This document shows, piece after piece, positions 1 through 9,077 of a stretch of 64,000 nt of DNA. The notes below the pieces were generated by a model that did no database searches, had not been told where the DNA came from, and saw only the letters and a list, made by a program, of their open reading frames with translations. Location of the stretch: positions 1 through 64,000 of the forward strand of contig NZ_JAUSTE010000007.1 in assembly GCF_030812675.1 (NCBI RefSeq). Direction: 5' to 3'. A program made the position numbers and the translations under genes. The DNA is from Sinomonas atrocyanea. Lineage in GTDB: Bacteria > Actinomycetota > Actinomycetes > Actinomycetales > Micrococcaceae. The stretch's first letter is position 1, and each line of letters begins with the position of its first letter.

Positions 1-119
1 ACAAGCACATCTACGGCGAAGAAGGCGTCGCCTTCTACACCCGCGCCAAAGTCATCACCCAGCGCTGGCCCGAACCCACCCACGCCTCCGACGCCACCTA
101 CAACTTCCCCTCCAACTGA
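1..119 (+). CDS. mmsA: Methylmalonate-semialdehyde dehydrogenase, C-terminal end (partial)
   Basis: Only the last 38 codons are present, in the frame that starts at base 3 and ends with TGA at 117-119. The visible peptide contains GVAFYTRAKVITQRWP, which is the characteristic C-terminus of CoA-acylating (methyl)malonate-semialdehyde dehydrogenases (MmsA/IolA). In inositol degradation this enzyme turns malonate semialdehyde into acetyl-CoA. An iolE-like gene follows 23 bp later on the same strand, so it is probably the upstream member of the same operon. The gene is cut by the window edge; the assignment rests on the tail motif and on the inositol context. Confidence 0.82.
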   Translation, partial: KHIYGEEGVAFYTRAKVITQRWPEPTHASDATYNFPSN

Positions 120-142
120 GCGCAGCCGCGAGGAGCAGAGAC

Positions 143-1054
143 ATGACTGAGAACACGCTCATCATCGGCACGGCCCCCGACTCCTGGGGCGTCTGGTTCG
201 CCGACGACCCGAAGCAGACCCCGTGGGAGCGCTTCCTCGACGAGGTGGCCGAGGCCGGCTACCAGTGGATCGAGCTCGGACCCTACGGCTACCTCCCCAC
301 CGACCCGTCCCGGCTCGCCGACGAGCTCAAGGCCCGCAACCTGAAGGTCTCCGCCGGCACGGTGTTCACCGCCTTCCACCGGGGACGGGACCAGTGGGAG
401 GAGGCCTGGCAGCCTGCCCGCCAGGTCGCAGAGCTCACGGCCGCGATGGGCGGCGAGCACATCGTCGTCATCCCGGCCATGTGGCGCGACGACGTCACCG
501 GCGAGGCCGTCGAGAACGAGGTCCTCACTCCCGAGCAGTGGGACTCCCTGTTCACAGGCCACGACGAGCTGGGCCGCCGCCTCGCCGAGCAGTTCGGCCT
601 CAGGCAGCAGTTCCACTCGCACGCGGACTCCCACGTCCAGGCGCAGGCGGACATCGAGAGGCTGCTCGAGAACACCGACCCCGAGCTGCTCACCCTGTGC
701 CTCGACACGGGACACGCGGAGTACGGCGGGGCGAGCAGCGTAGACCTCATCCGCAAGTACCCGGAGCGCATCGGCTACCTCCACCTGAAGCAGATCGATC
801 CGGACGTCCTGGCGAAGGTGCGCGCCGAGAACATGACCTGGGCCGCCGCCAACACCGCCGGCGTCATGGCGGAGCCGCCGTCGGGCCTGCCCGACCTCCG
901 CGAGGTCATCGAGGCCGTCGAGGCGCTCGACCGCCCGATCTTCGGCATCGTCGAGCAGGACATGTACCCCGTCGCGTTCGACGTCCCGCTCCCGATCGCC
1001 AAGCGCACCCGCAACTACCTCCTCTCGTGCGGCTCCCGCACGCGGGTTTCCTGA
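143..1054 (+). CDS. iolE: Sugar phosphate isomerase/epimerase, IolE-like (inosose dehydratase family)
   Basis: This 303-residue protein is a single TIM-barrel domain of the AP-endonuclease-2/xylose-isomerase-like family. The N-terminal GTAPDSWGVW motif (residues 9-18), the IELGPYGY segment near residue 43 and an LDTGHAEYGG metal-site segment near residue 190 match IolE/MocC-type proteins. IolE dehydrates 2-keto-myo-inositol to 3D-(3,5/4)-trihydroxycyclohexane-1,2-dione. A GAGGAG ribosome site at 130-135 supports the ATG at 143. It lies between mmsA and iolG, which agrees with the call. The family also contains epimerases for other keto-sugars, so the exact substrate is inferred from context. 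Confidence 0.75.
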   Translation: MTENTLIIGTAPDSWGVWFADDPKQTPWERFLDEVAEAGYQWIELGPYGYLPTDPSRLADELKARNLKVSAGTVFTAFHRGRDQWEEAWQPARQVAELTAAMGGEHIVVIPAMWRDDVTGEAVENEVLTPEQWDSLFTGHDELGRRLAEQFGLRQQFHSHADSHVQAQADIERLLENTDPELLTLCLDTGHAEYGGASSVDLIRKYPERIGYLHLKQIDPDVLAKVRAENMTWAAANTAGVMAEPPSGLPDLREVIEAVEALDRPIFGIVEQDMYPVAFDVPLPIAKRTRNYLLSCGSRTRVS

Positions 1055-1069
1055 GAAAGGCACACCATC

Positions 1070-2095
1070 ATGGCTGAGAACCTGCGCGTCGCCGTCATCG
1101 GCGCCGGCCGTATGGGCGCGGACCACATCCAGCGCCTGCACACGCGCATCCACGGCGCCGACGTGGCCGCCGTCGTCGACATCGACCTTGAGCGCGCGAA
1201 CGCGGCGGTCGCCCACATTCCCGGTGCCCGCGCCTACGCCACCGCCGCGGAGGCCTACGAGGCCGGCGACGTGAACGCCGTCCTCATCGCCACGCCGGGC
1301 TTCCTCCACGAGCAGGCCCTCCTCGAAGCGCTCGAGCGGGACATCCCGATCCTGTGCGAGAAGCCGCTCACCCCTGACGCCGCGTCCGCGTGGAAGATCG
1401 TCGAGGCCGAGCAGAAGCTGGGCCGCCAGCGCATCCAGGTCGGCTTCATGCGCCGCTTCGACACCGAGTACGCCCAGCTCGGCGGCCTGGTCCGCTCGGA
1501 GGAGCTCGGCGAGCTGCTCATGCTCCACTGCCGGCACCGCAACCCCGACACCCCGCCGGGGTTCACCAACGAGATGCTCATCAACGACTCCGTGGTGCAC
1601 GAGTTCGACGTGATCCGCTACCTCACCGGGGAGGAGATCACCTCCGTCCAGGTGCGTCTCGGCAAGGCCACGTCGAAGGCGCCCGCTGGCCAGCACGATC
1701 CGCAGCACGTCCTCATCGAGACCTCGTCCGGCGTGCTGGCCGACGTCGAGATCTACGTCAACGCCCAGTTCGGCTACCAGGTGGCCACCGAGGCGGCGTT
1801 CGAGGACGGAATCGTGGACATCGGCGGCGACTCCGGCCCCTACCTCCGGCGTTCGGGCCGGTGGGGCGGGCAGGTCACCCCGAGCTTCATCGAGCGCTTC
1901 GGCACGGCCTACGACGTCGAGGTCCAGTCTTGGGTCGACGCCGCGCTCCGGGGCGAGATCGGCGGTCCCTCGGCCTGGGACGGCTACGCGACGGCCGCCT
2001 GCTGCGAGGCGGGGGTCGAGGCACAGAAGAGCGGCGAGCGGGTCGCCGTCGTCCTCAACGAGAAGCCGGCGCTCTACGCGGGGGCCGCGCAGTGA
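1070..2095 (+). CDS. iolG: Inositol 2-dehydrogenase (Gfo/Idh/MocA family)
   Basis: A 341-residue NAD(P)-dependent dehydrogenase expected to oxidise myo-inositol to 2-keto-myo-inositol in the cytoplasm. The Rossmann motif GAGRMG is at residues 11-16 and the family EKP motif at 97-99. The catalytic triad is in register with characterised IolG proteins: K98, D173 and H177 in NDSVVHEFD. Length is typical. It starts 15 bp after the iolE-like gene behind a GAAAGG site, and its stop overlaps the next start (GTGA). Of the six Gfo/Idh/MocA genes in the window this is the one most like canonical IolG. Confidence 0.88.
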   Translation: MAENLRVAVIGAGRMGADHIQRLHTRIHGADVAAVVDIDLERANAAVAHIPGARAYATAAEAYEAGDVNAVLIATPGFLHEQALLEALERDIPILCEKPLTPDAASAWKIVEAEQKLGRQRIQVGFMRRFDTEYAQLGGLVRSEELGELLMLHCRHRNPDTPPGFTNEMLINDSVVHEFDVIRYLTGEEITSVQVRLGKATSKAPAGQHDPQHVLIETSSGVLADVEIYVNAQFGYQVATEAAFEDGIVDIGGDSGPYLRRSGRWGGQVTPSFIERFGTAYDVEVQSWVDAALRGEIGGPSAWDGYATAACCEAGVEAQKSGERVAVVLNEKPALYAGAAQ

Positions 2096-3000
2096 AGCTC
2101 GCGCTCGACCCCACGCCGTTCCACTCGACGCACTCGCTGCTCGAGTTCCCGGCCCTCGCCGCCGAGCTCGGCTACGAGTACCTCCAGATGACCCCGCACC
2201 GGGACTTCATCCCGTTCTTCACCCACCCGAAGGCCGACGACGAGCTCGTCCGGCAGTTCCGCAAGGCCTGCGCCGACGCGGGCGTGCAGGTGGCCTCGGT
2301 CCTGCCGGTGCTGCGCTGGTCCGGCCCGGACGAGACGCTGCGCGAGGCGGCCGTGCGGTACTGGAAGCGCGCCATCCGGATCGCCGCGGACCTGGGCTGC
2401 ACCCAGATGAACACCGAGTTCTCCGGGCGGCCGGAGAAGCCCGAGGAGTCCGAGGCCTGCTTCTACAAGTCCATGGAGGAGCTCCTTCCGGTCTTCGAGC
2501 GCGAGGGCGTCCACGTGGCGATCGATCCGCACCCGGACGACTTCGTCGAGGAGGGGCTGGCTGCGCTGCGCGTGATCCGCGGGCTCAACTCGCCGAACGT
2601 GGGCATGGTGTACGTCGCCTCGCACACCTTCCACATGAAGGACGAACCGCTGGAGATCATGCGCGCGGCCGGCGAGCGCCTGCGCGTGGTGCACGTCTCC
2701 GACACGATGGACCACCACGCCTCCCACGGCCTGCGCTACATCACGAACCCGCCGGGCAACGCCGTGCGCGTGCACCAGCACCTCAAGATCGGCGACGGCG
2801 ACGTCAACTGGGACGGGTTCTTCGACGGCCTGGCCGAGGTCGGCTTCCTGGACCGGGAGGACACCGTCATGGTCTCGAGCGTCTTCGCTGAGAACGAGAA
2901 CGCCGCCGAGGTCTCCCGCTACCAGCTCGCGCAGATGGCCGAGCGTTCCGCGCGGGCCCGCGCCGCGCGCACGGGGGAGCCGGCGCACGCGCGCGGGTAG
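2092..3000 (+). CDS. iolH: Sugar phosphate isomerase/epimerase, IolH-like
   Basis: The GTG at 2092 overlaps the iolG stop by 4 bp (GTGA), implying translational coupling; the product is 302 residues. It is a TIM-barrel protein with the N-terminus KLALDPTPFHST and the segments AIDPHPDDF and VHVSDTMDHHASHG, resembling the IolH branch of the isomerase/epimerase family. IolH proteins accompany inositol operons but their reaction is not well established. The tail (ARAARTGEPAHARG) is low-complexity. A strong hairpin follows the stop, so this is the end of the first operon. Confidence 0.78.
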   Translation: MKLALDPTPFHSTHSLLEFPALAAELGYEYLQMTPHRDFIPFFTHPKADDELVRQFRKACADAGVQVASVLPVLRWSGPDETLREAAVRYWKRAIRIAADLGCTQMNTEFSGRPEKPEESEACFYKSMEELLPVFEREGVHVAIDPHPDDFVEEGLAALRVIRGLNSPNVGMVYVASHTFHMKDEPLEIMRAAGERLRVVHVSDTMDHHASHGLRYITNPPGNAVRVHQHLKIGDGDVNWDGFFDGLAEVGFLDREDTVMVSSVFAENENAAEVSRYQLAQMAERSARARAARTGEPAHARG

Positions 3001-3018
3001 TCCGCGCACACCCACTCG

Positions 3019-3057
3019 AAGGGCCAGGCCCGGGGCATCATCCCGGACCTGGCCCTT
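3019..3057 (+). terminator. Stem-loop terminator after iolH
   Basis: A 16-bp inverted repeat starting AAGGGCCAGGCCCGGG pairs with its mirror ending CCTGGCCCTT around a 7-nt loop (GCATCAT), with one mismatch. It sits 18 bp after the iolH stop. There is no U-tract, which is common for actinobacterial terminators. Confidence 0.72.
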
Positions 3058-3139
3058 CTGCTGTCCCCGTCGTGGTTTGGGGGAGGCGCGGTATCGGGTA
3101 ACGGCGCTGCCAAGGAACCGTATCGAGCGGAGGATGACC

Positions 3140-4015
3140 ATGAACGGCATGAAGAAGAAGGCTCTGGGCACGGGGCTCGTGGGTGTGACGGCGCTGGCGC
3201 TGGCTGCCTGCACGGGCGGCGGAGGGACGTCGGCGAGCCCGAGCACGAGTGCGAGCGCCTCCGCGAGCCCGAGCGCGAAGGTCTACAGCGACTCGGACCT
3301 CCAGTCCCTGGTGTCGGGGCTGAAGGACTCGGACGGGAACGACCTCAAGCCCTACTCCAAGGACCAGGTCAACACGGGCAAGGACCTCGGGAAGGTGCTG
3401 CTCAGCACGGCGACGGTGGATCCGAGCGACTGCAAGTCCATCGCGACGGCCGGCCTGGTCAACAGCGTGGACAACGGCTCCGTGGCGGTGGCCATCTCTG
3501 ACAGCCAGAAGCCGCGGACGGTCTCGGCGCAGTCCGGCTCGGAGGGCCCCGACTCGCAGCAGGTCCTGAAGGACATCGAAGGCAAGATGGGCACCTGCGC
3601 GAAGTTCACCGTCTCGGCGCTGGGCCAGAAGGTCACGGTCTCGAGCAAGCAGCTCCAGGCCACGACGGACGCCGCGGAGACGTTCGGCACGGTCAGCACC
3701 CGCGGCGACAACAGCTCGGACATGCTCATGCAGGTCTCGGGCGCCCAGGGCAGGCTCCTGGTCGTCGCGACCAAGAGCGGCGGCAACCTCGGCGACACCG
3801 ACCAGCACGAGCTCGAGGGGCTCGTGAACGACGTCCTGCACAAGGCCACCGGGTCCTCGACGTCTTCGACGTCGAGCCCGTCCTCGAGCATGACGAGCTC
3901 CTCGTCGACGTCCACCGAGACCAGCAGCCCGAGCTCCTCGAGCACGTCCAGCAGCTCGGAGACCTCGGGCATGTCGTCGAGCCCGTCGTCGAGCGCGAGC
4001 CCCTCGGCGTCGTAG
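3140..4015 (+). CDS. Ser/Thr-rich lipoprotein of unknown function
   Basis: The product is about 291 residues from the ATG at 3140, chosen because GAGCGGAGG lies just upstream; an alternative ATG is at 3134. It begins MNGMKKKALGTG, followed by a hydrophobic stretch and the lipobox LAAC, so it should be a lipid-anchored envelope protein. A short Ser/Ala/Pro linker precedes a globular region of about 190 residues, and the last 50 residues are almost entirely Ser/Thr with a few Pro and Glu. Such tails often span or contact the cell wall. No enzymatic motif was recognised. It converges on iolB with only 12 bp between them and is unlikely to belong to the inositol pathway. Confidence 0.7.
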   Translation: MNGMKKKALGTGLVGVTALALAACTGGGGTSASPSTSASASASPSAKVYSDSDLQSLVSGLKDSDGNDLKPYSKDQVNTGKDLGKVLLSTATVDPSDCKSIATAGLVNSVDNGSVAVAISDSQKPRTVSAQSGSEGPDSQQVLKDIEGKMGTCAKFTVSALGQKVTVSSKQLQATTDAAETFGTVSTRGDNSSDMLMQVSGAQGRLLVVATKSGGNLGDTDQHELEGLVNDVLHKATGSSTSSTSSPSSSMTSSSSTSTETSSPSSSSTSSSSETSGMSSSPSSSASPSAS

Positions 4016-4027
4016 GCGGGCCGCTGC

Positions 4028-4933
4028 CTAGGACGTGAACGGCAGGCGCGGGTCCACCTGCTGGCCCTCCCACGTCGAGCGCACCCAGCCGTGGTGCGGG
4101 TCGTCGCTGATGAGCCAGTCGCGGACGCGGCCCGGGCCTGCCATCACGTTGAGGTAGTACAGGTCGTAGCCGGGGGCCGCCATCGCGGGCCCGTGCCAGC
4201 CGTAGGGGACGAGCACCACATCGCCGGTGCGCACCTCCGCCTGGACGTCGATGGGCCGCTCGTCGGAGGCATACACACGGGCGTACCCGACCGGGTCTTG
4301 GCCGGCGCCGTCCTGGTCGGCGGTGTCGGAGCCGGGAGCGAGGCGGGTCTCGAAGTAGTAGATCTCCTCGAGCGCCGTCTCGCCGTCCTTCTCCTCGTCG
4401 TGCTTGTGCGGGGGATAGGAGGACCAGTTGCCGGCGGGGGTGATGACCTCGCACACGATGAACCGGTCCGCCTCGAGCGCCGCCGGGGTCCCGAAGTTGT
4501 GCACCTGGCGCGAGCAGTTTCCGGCGCCGCGCAGCTCTACGGGGGTCTCCTCGGCGCGGACCAGCCGGGTCGGGTACTCCGCCTTGGCGGGGGCGAGCGC
4601 GACGGCGACCCTGCCGCCGTCGGCCGACGTAATGGTGACGGCTGTCCCGATCCCCGTGTAGAGCACGTCGCTGGGGCCCGCGAAGACCGAGGGGCGGCCG
4701 CGCAGGAGGTGGGGCTCGCCGTCGACCCTGACGTCGAAGGCGCCGGTGAGCGGGACCACGATCCGCTCCTCGTCGGCAGCGTCGAGGGCCACGCTCGCGC
4801 CGGGTGCGAGCTCTGCGACCTTGAGGCCTGTGTGCGCCCAGCCGCTGACGGCCGTGGAGGAGTCGTGCGCGCCGAGCGAGACCTGCCAGTCGCCGTCCTC
4901 CGCCGCGCCGAGGGGATAGACCCACTGTGCCAT
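4028..4933 (-). CDS. iolB: 5-deoxy-glucuronate isomerase
   Basis: This 301-residue protein converts 5-deoxy-D-glucuronate to 2-deoxy-5-keto-D-gluconate in the inositol pathway. It is a two-cupin protein: the metal-site segment SYPPHKHDE is at residues 172-180, EEIYYF at 189-194, and the conserved C-terminal block HGPAMAAPGYDLYYLNVMAG at 247-266. These are hallmark IolB motifs and the length is typical. It lies 29 bp downstream of the GntR gene on the same strand, so the regulator and iolB are probably cotranscribed. iolC and iolD are not in the window; they may lie upstream of base 1. Confidence 0.92.
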   Translation of the reverse strand: MAQWVYPLGAAEDGDWQVSLGAHDSSTAVSGWAHTGLKVAELAPGASVALDAADEERIVVPLTGAFDVRVDGEPHLLRGRPSVFAGPSDVLYTGIGTAVTITSADGGRVAVALAPAKAEYPTRLVRAEETPVELRGAGNCSRQVHNFGTPAALEADRFIVCEVITPAGNWSSYPPHKHDEEKDGETALEEIYYFETRLAPGSDTADQDGAGQDPVGYARVYASDERPIDVQAEVRTGDVVLVPYGWHGPAMAAPGYDLYYLNVMAGPGRVRDWLISDDPHHGWVRSTWEGQQVDPRLPFTS

Positions 4934-4962
4934 CTGGTTCCTTCCGTCGTGCCGGCCGCGCG

Positions 4963-5703
4963 TTACCGCTGGACCAGCGTCATCTCGAAGCTGTAGGAGT
5001 CGGCACGGTAGACGTGCCGGCCGGTCTCGACGCTGCGGCCCGTGTCGTCGACCGCGGTGCGCTCCATGGTCACGAGCGCCGAGCCGGGTGCCACCTCAAG
5101 CAGTTCGGCCTGGTGTTCGTCGGCCACCGCCGCGCCGATGCGCTGGTTGGCGAGCCGGAAGTTGACGCCCGCGTCCCGGAGGATCTGGTACATGCCGTGC
5201 TCCCGCAGGCCGACCTCGGTGAGCTCCGCGACGTCGTCCCGCACCCAGTTCTCCATGAGCGCGAGCGGCTTGTCGTCGACCGAGCGCAACCGGGTGAAGT
5301 GGTAGACGCCCACGCCCGCGGGCAGCTGCAGCGTCTCCTTGAGGTCCGGTTCGGCAGGCCCGTGGCGGAAGCTGAGCACCCTGGTAGCAGGTGACTTGCC
5401 GCCTCGGGACAGATCGTCCCAGAGGCTCGACAGCTCGAGGTGGCGCCTCACCTGGTTGGCGACCACCTGGGTCCCCACTCCGCGCTTGCGGACGAGCAGG
5501 CCCGCCCGGACGAGCTCGTCCATGGCCTTGCGCATGGTGGGACGGGACAGGTTGAGCTGGGACGCGAGCTCGATCTCGTTCTCGAGCTTCGAGCCGGGCT
5601 CCAGGGTCCCGCTGCGGATCATGGCCTCGATGCCCTGGACCACCTGGTGGTACAGCGGGACGGGCGATGACCGGTCGATGGCGATATTGAGCGTCGTTGC
5701 CAT
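4963..5703 (-). CDS. GntR/HutC-family regulator, likely IolR-type
   Basis: A 246-residue repressor-type protein. Residues 10-80 form a GntR winged helix (PVPLYHQVVQGIEAMIRSGTL, then LSRPTMRKAMDELVRAGLL and the RKRGVGTQV wing). Residues 95-240 form a UTRA ligand-binding domain (YHFTRLRSVDDKPLALMENWV, ending YRADSYSFEMTLVQR). The ATG at 5703 is preceded by GGAGGGGTC and the open frame upstream lacks domain character, so this start was chosen. It precedes iolB and is divergent from the ABC importer. A TGWYAGGACAAA motif in its promoter region recurs at two other iol-type promoters. Its ligand is inferred to be an inositol intermediate. Confidence 0.87.
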   Translation of the reverse strand: MATTLNIAIDRSSPVPLYHQVVQGIEAMIRSGTLEPGSKLENEIELASQLNLSRPTMRKAMDELVRAGLLVRKRGVGTQVVANQVRRHLELSSLWDDLSRGGKSPATRVLSFRHGPAEPDLKETLQLPAGVGVYHFTRLRSVDDKPLALMENWVRDDVAELTEVGLREHGMYQILRDAGVNFRLANQRIGAAVADEHQAELLEVAPGSALVTMERTAVDDTGRSVETGRHVYRADSYSFEMTLVQR

Positions 5704-6027
5704 GACCCCTCCTTGGGTCCGGGCTCCCGGGGCCTCCCGTGGGAGAAAGGACTCCGGTCCGCATGTTTGTTTGATAGGACAAAATATCCACCCTGATCGT
5801 AGCACCCCGATCTGCGGAATGTCAGGCAAATCACGCCGTCTCTGTGGAAAGTCTCGCGATCCAGCTGAGCTGACAAAGGCGCTCGGAGCGGTCGTCGCGT
5901 GTGAGGAATTAGTGCATATGTGTGGACAAAGTATTGACATGGGTGATTTCCGTCACCCAAGATCGTCCCAAGCCCGGTCGCCGCGACGGAGTGTCAGCGG
6001 CGGGGCACGGATCGAAGGAGATTCCCT
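5704..6027. promoter_or_regulatory. Divergent regulatory region between GntR and the ABC importer
   Basis: This 324-bp gene-free region is AT-richer than its neighbours. It contains TGATAGGACAAA at 5772-5783, a member of the motif shared with the promoters at 12.3 and 21.8 kb. A looser copy, TGTGTGGACAAA, ends at 5930. A plausible plus-strand promoter has TTGACA at 5934-5939 and a weak -10 (CAAGAT) at 5958-5963. Between these lies a perfect inverted repeat, GGGTGA-TTTCCG-TCACCC, at 5941-5958, well placed to be an operator. A GAAGGAG ribosome site precedes the GTG at 6028. Confidence 0.6.
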
Positions 6028-7020
6028 GTGACGAAGTACTCGTGGCGGCGCGCAGCACTCGCCGCCCTCGCCGTTCCCCTGCTCGCCCTCTCCGCCTGCT
6101 CCGGCGGCGGCAAGGCCCAGGACGCGAGCGGCAGCGGCGGCGGAGGCCAAGTTGCCTCGACGCCGAAGATCAAGGTCGCGCTCATCACACATGCTGCGGC
6201 GGGCGACACGTTCTGGGACATCGTGCGCAAGGGCGCCGAGGAGGCTGCTGCGAAGGACAACGTTGACCTGCAGTACCTCAACGACCCGGAGGCGGGCCGC
6301 CAGGCGCAGCTAGTCCAGCAGGCCATCGACCAGAAGGTCGATGGCATCGCGGTAACGCTCGCCACCCCGGATGCGCTCAAGGACGTCGTCAAGAAGGCGA
6401 CGGACGCCGGCATCCCGGTCGTGAGCCTCAACGCCGGCGAGGACGTCTCAGCCCAGCTCGGCGCCTTCACGCACTTCGGCTCCAACGAGAAGCTCGCGGG
6501 CGAGGCCGTCGGTGCCAAGCTCGCCTCCGAGGGCTTCAAGCACCCCATCTGCGTCATCCAGCAGCAGGGTCATGTGGGCCTCGAGAACCGCTGCGCGGGC
6601 GTCAAGTCCAAGGTCGCCGGTACCGAGATCCTCTACGTCAACGGCCAGGACATGACCTCGGTCCAGTCCACGGCGACCGCGAAGCTCCAGGCCACGAAGG
6701 ACGCCGATGTGATCATCGGCCTCGGCGCCCCGATCACCATCACGCTGCTGAAGTCCGTCTCGGACGCCGGCAGCTCCGCGAAGGTCGCCAGCTTCGACCT
6801 CAACGCGGAGCTCGCCCAGGACATTGTGGACGGCAAGGTCATCTTCACCGTTGACCAGCAGCCGTGGCTGCAGGGCTACATGTCGGTCGATGCGCTCTGG
6901 CAGAACAAGCGGGGCGGCTTCAAGATCGGAGGCGGACAGCCCGTGCTGACCGGTCCGACCATCGTGGACAAGTCCAACGCGTCCGACGTCCTCAAGTTCG
7001 CCCAGCAGGGCGTCCGCTAG
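6028..7020 (+). CDS. Sugar (inositol-type) ABC transporter substrate-binding lipoprotein
   Basis: A 330-residue periplasmic-binding-protein type 1 lipoprotein starting with GTG. The signal peptide ends in the lipobox LSAC (Cys24), followed by a Gly/Ser linker and the two-lobe domain starting at KIKVALITHAAAGDTFWDIVRKGAEEA. Segments such as VDGIAVTLATPD and GIPVVSLNAGED are typical of ribose/inositol-binding proteins. It is the first gene of an operon with a permease and an ATPase and is divergent from the GntR gene. Myo-inositol or an isomer is the inferred ligand. Confidence 0.88.
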   Translation: MTKYSWRRAALAALAVPLLALSACSGGGKAQDASGSGGGGQVASTPKIKVALITHAAAGDTFWDIVRKGAEEAAAKDNVDLQYLNDPEAGRQAQLVQQAIDQKVDGIAVTLATPDALKDVVKKATDAGIPVVSLNAGEDVSAQLGAFTHFGSNEKLAGEAVGAKLASEGFKHPICVIQQQGHVGLENRCAGVKSKVAGTEILYVNGQDMTSVQSTATAKLQATKDADVIIGLGAPITITLLKSVSDAGSSAKVASFDLNAELAQDIVDGKVIFTVDQQPWLQGYMSVDALWQNKRGGFKIGGGQPVLTGPTIVDKSNASDVLKFAQQGVR

Positions 7021-7030
7021 AACCGGTACT

Positions 7031-7066
7031 GGGCCGCGCGGCGTGCGTACGGACGCCGCGCGGCCC
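7031..7066 (+). promoter_or_regulatory. Intercistronic hairpin between binding protein and permease
   Basis: A perfect 14-bp stem (GGGCCGCGCGGCGT at 7031-7044, complement at 7053-7066) encloses an 8-nt loop. It lies right after the binding-protein stop and before the permease ribosome site AAGGAG. Such hairpins often protect the upstream message or partly terminate, giving more binding protein than permease. That role is inferred from position. Confidence 0.6.
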
Positions 7067-7086
7067 GCCCACAAGGAGTCATTCCC

Positions 7087-8145
7087 ATGGCAACAGCAAC
7101 AGTGCCCTCGGCCCCGGCACCCGTGCCGGCAGCCGACGAGCGGCTTGGGCGCCGCAGTCCCTTCCAGAAGCTTCTGGGACGTCCAGAGGTCGGCGCGCTC
7201 GTCGGCGCCATCGTCCTGTTCATCTTCTTCTCCGCCGTCTCGAGCACGTTCCTCCAGCCCAACGCCTTCGCGACCGTGCTGTACGGGTCCTCCACCATCG
7301 GGATCATGGCTGTGGGCGTGTCACTGCTCATGATCGGCGGCGAGTTCGACCTCTCCGCCGGCGTCGCGGTGATCTCCTCGGCCCTGACCGCGTCGCTGTT
7401 CTCGTGGAACTTCGGCGTGAACGTCTGGGTGGGAGTGGTGCTGGCCCTGGTCGTCTCGCTCGGTATCGGGTTCATCAACGGGTGGATCCTGGTCAAGACC
7501 AAGCTGCCGTCCTTCATCGTCACCCTGGCGACGTTCCTGATGCTCACCGGTCTCAACCTGGCGCTCACCCGTGCCATCGGCGGAGCTGTGTCGTCTCCCT
7601 CCATCGCCCAGATGGACGGCTTCGGCGCGGCCAAGGCGATCTTCGCCTCGTCCGTCAGCATCGCGGGCGTGGACGTGAAGATCACCGTCTTCTATTGGGT
7701 GGTCCTGGTCGTCGTCGCCTCGTGGATCCTGCTGCGCACCCGCGTGGGGAACTGGATCTTCGCCGCGGGCGGGGACGCCAACGCCGCCCGCGCCGTCGGC
7801 GTGCCGGTCACGGCCACGAAGATCGGCCTCTTCATGGGAGTCGGATTCTGCGGCTGGATGCTGGGCATGCACAACCTCTTCGCCTTCGACGCGGTGCAGT
7901 CCGGCGAGGGCGTGGGCAACGAGTTCCTCTACATCATCGCGGCGGTGATCGGCGGATGCCTGCTCACGGGCGGATACGGCTCGGCCGTCGGCGGGGCCAT
8001 CGGGGCCTTCATCTTCGGCATGGCCAACAAGGGCATCGTGTACGCGCAGTGGAACCCCGACTGGTTCAAGTTCTTCCTTGGCCTCATGCTCCTGCTGGCC
8101 ACCATCGTGAACCTCATCGTCAAGCGCCGCGCAGAACTGAAGTAG
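7087..8145 (+). CDS. Sugar ABC transporter permease (RbsC-like)
   Basis: A 352-residue integral membrane protein of the BPD_transp_2 family with about nine hydrophobic segments. It contains the family segment GVSLLMIGGEFDLSAG (near residue 80), the substrate-path motif TLATFLMLTG, and the cytoplasmic loop GGDANAARAVGVPV near residue 230 that docks with the ATPase. It is the second gene of the importer operon. A single permease gene implies a homodimeric channel. Confidence 0.9.
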   Translation: MATATVPSAPAPVPAADERLGRRSPFQKLLGRPEVGALVGAIVLFIFFSAVSSTFLQPNAFATVLYGSSTIGIMAVGVSLLMIGGEFDLSAGVAVISSALTASLFSWNFGVNVWVGVVLALVVSLGIGFINGWILVKTKLPSFIVTLATFLMLTGLNLALTRAIGGAVSSPSIAQMDGFGAAKAIFASSVSIAGVDVKITVFYWVVLVVVASWILLRTRVGNWIFAAGGDANAARAVGVPVTATKIGLFMGVGFCGWMLGMHNLFAFDAVQSGEGVGNEFLYIIAAVIGGCLLTGGYGSAVGGAIGAFIFGMANKGIVYAQWNPDWFKFFLGLMLLLATIVNLIVKRRAELK

Positions 8146-8151
8146 GCAACC

Positions 8152-9066
8152 ATGGCACAGCACGTCAGCAACAAGGAACTCCTCGCCGCTTCGGGGGAGA
8201 CCGACCCGCTCACCGACAGAGCCGTGCACCTGCTGCGGCTGGACAAGATCGGCAAGCACTACGGCAACGTCATCGCACTGCGGGACGTGACCATGGCCGT
8301 GGACAACGGGCGCGTGACCTGCGTCCTGGGCGACAACGGCGCGGGCAAGTCCACGCTGATCAAGATCATCGCCGGCCTGCACCAGCACGATGAGGGCACC
8401 TTCACCATCATGGGCGAGGAGCGGAAGCTGAGCAGCCCGCGGGCGGCCCTGGACGCCGGAATCGCGGCGGTCTACCAGGACCTCGCCGTCGTCTCGCTCA
8501 TGCCCATCTGGCGCAACTTCTTCCTCGGATCCGAGCTGACCACCGGGTTCGGCCCGTTCAAGCGCATGGACGTGAACCGGATGAAGGAGATCACCAAGAA
8601 GGAACTGGCGGACATGGGCATCGACCTGCGCGACGTCGAACAGCCCATCGGCCAGCTCTCCGGCGGCGAGCGCCAGTGCGTGGCCATCGCCAGGGCTGTC
8701 TACTTCGGCGCCAAGGTCCTCATCCTCGACGAGCCGACGGCCGCCCTCGGGGTGAAGCAGTCCGGCGTCGTCCTGCGCTACATCCTCCAGGCCCGCGACC
8801 GCGGGCTCGGAGTCATCTTCATCACCCACAACCCCCACCACGCCTACCCGGTCGGCGACCGGTTCCTGCTCCTCAAGCGCGGCCGCTCGATCGGCTACTA
8901 CGACAAGAAGGACATCACGCTCGAGGAGCTCACCGCCCAGATGGCCGGCGGCGCCGAGCTCGCCGAGCTGGCCCACGAGCTCGAACAGCTCGGCGGCCAC
9001 ACTCAGGCGTTGAAGGAAGTCAAAGCCGAGGCCGCTGCCGTCGAGGCAGAGGCGCCCAAATCCTAG
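8152..9066 (+). CDS. Sugar ABC transporter ATP-binding protein (single-domain)
   Basis: A 304-residue ATPase with Walker [10 protein letters not shown] (60-68), signature LSGGERQ (169-175), Walker [11 protein letters not shown] (190-199) and switch histidine H226. RbsA/MglA-type partners usually have two fused ATPase domains of about 500 residues; this one has a single domain plus an Ala/Glu-rich C-terminal tail of about 40 residues, so two copies should assemble per transporter. It begins 6 bp after the permease stop and completes the importer operon. Confidence 0.9.
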   Translation: MAQHVSNKELLAASGETDPLTDRAVHLLRLDKIGKHYGNVIALRDVTMAVDNGRVTCVLGDNGAGKSTLIKIIAGLHQHDEGTFTIMGEERKLSSPRAALDAGIAAVYQDLAVVSLMPIWRNFFLGSELTTGFGPFKRMDVNRMKEITKKELADMGIDLRDVEQPIGQLSGGERQCVAIARAVYFGAKVLILDEPTAALGVKQSGVVLRYILQARDRGLGVIFITHNPHHAYPVGDRFLLLKRGRSIGYYDKKDITLEELTAQMAGGAELAELAHELEQLGGHTQALKEVKAEAAAVEAEAPKS

Positions 9067-9077
9067 CCAGCTGAACG

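Noticed and set aside
98-1708. A 536-residue open frame on the minus strand, and similar long frames such as minus 20579-22720 and plus 29679-31958
   Set aside because: They lie antisense to or out of frame with well-supported genes, consist of Arg/Gly/Ala/Val-rich sequence with no domain, and exist because stop codons are rare in DNA of this GC content.
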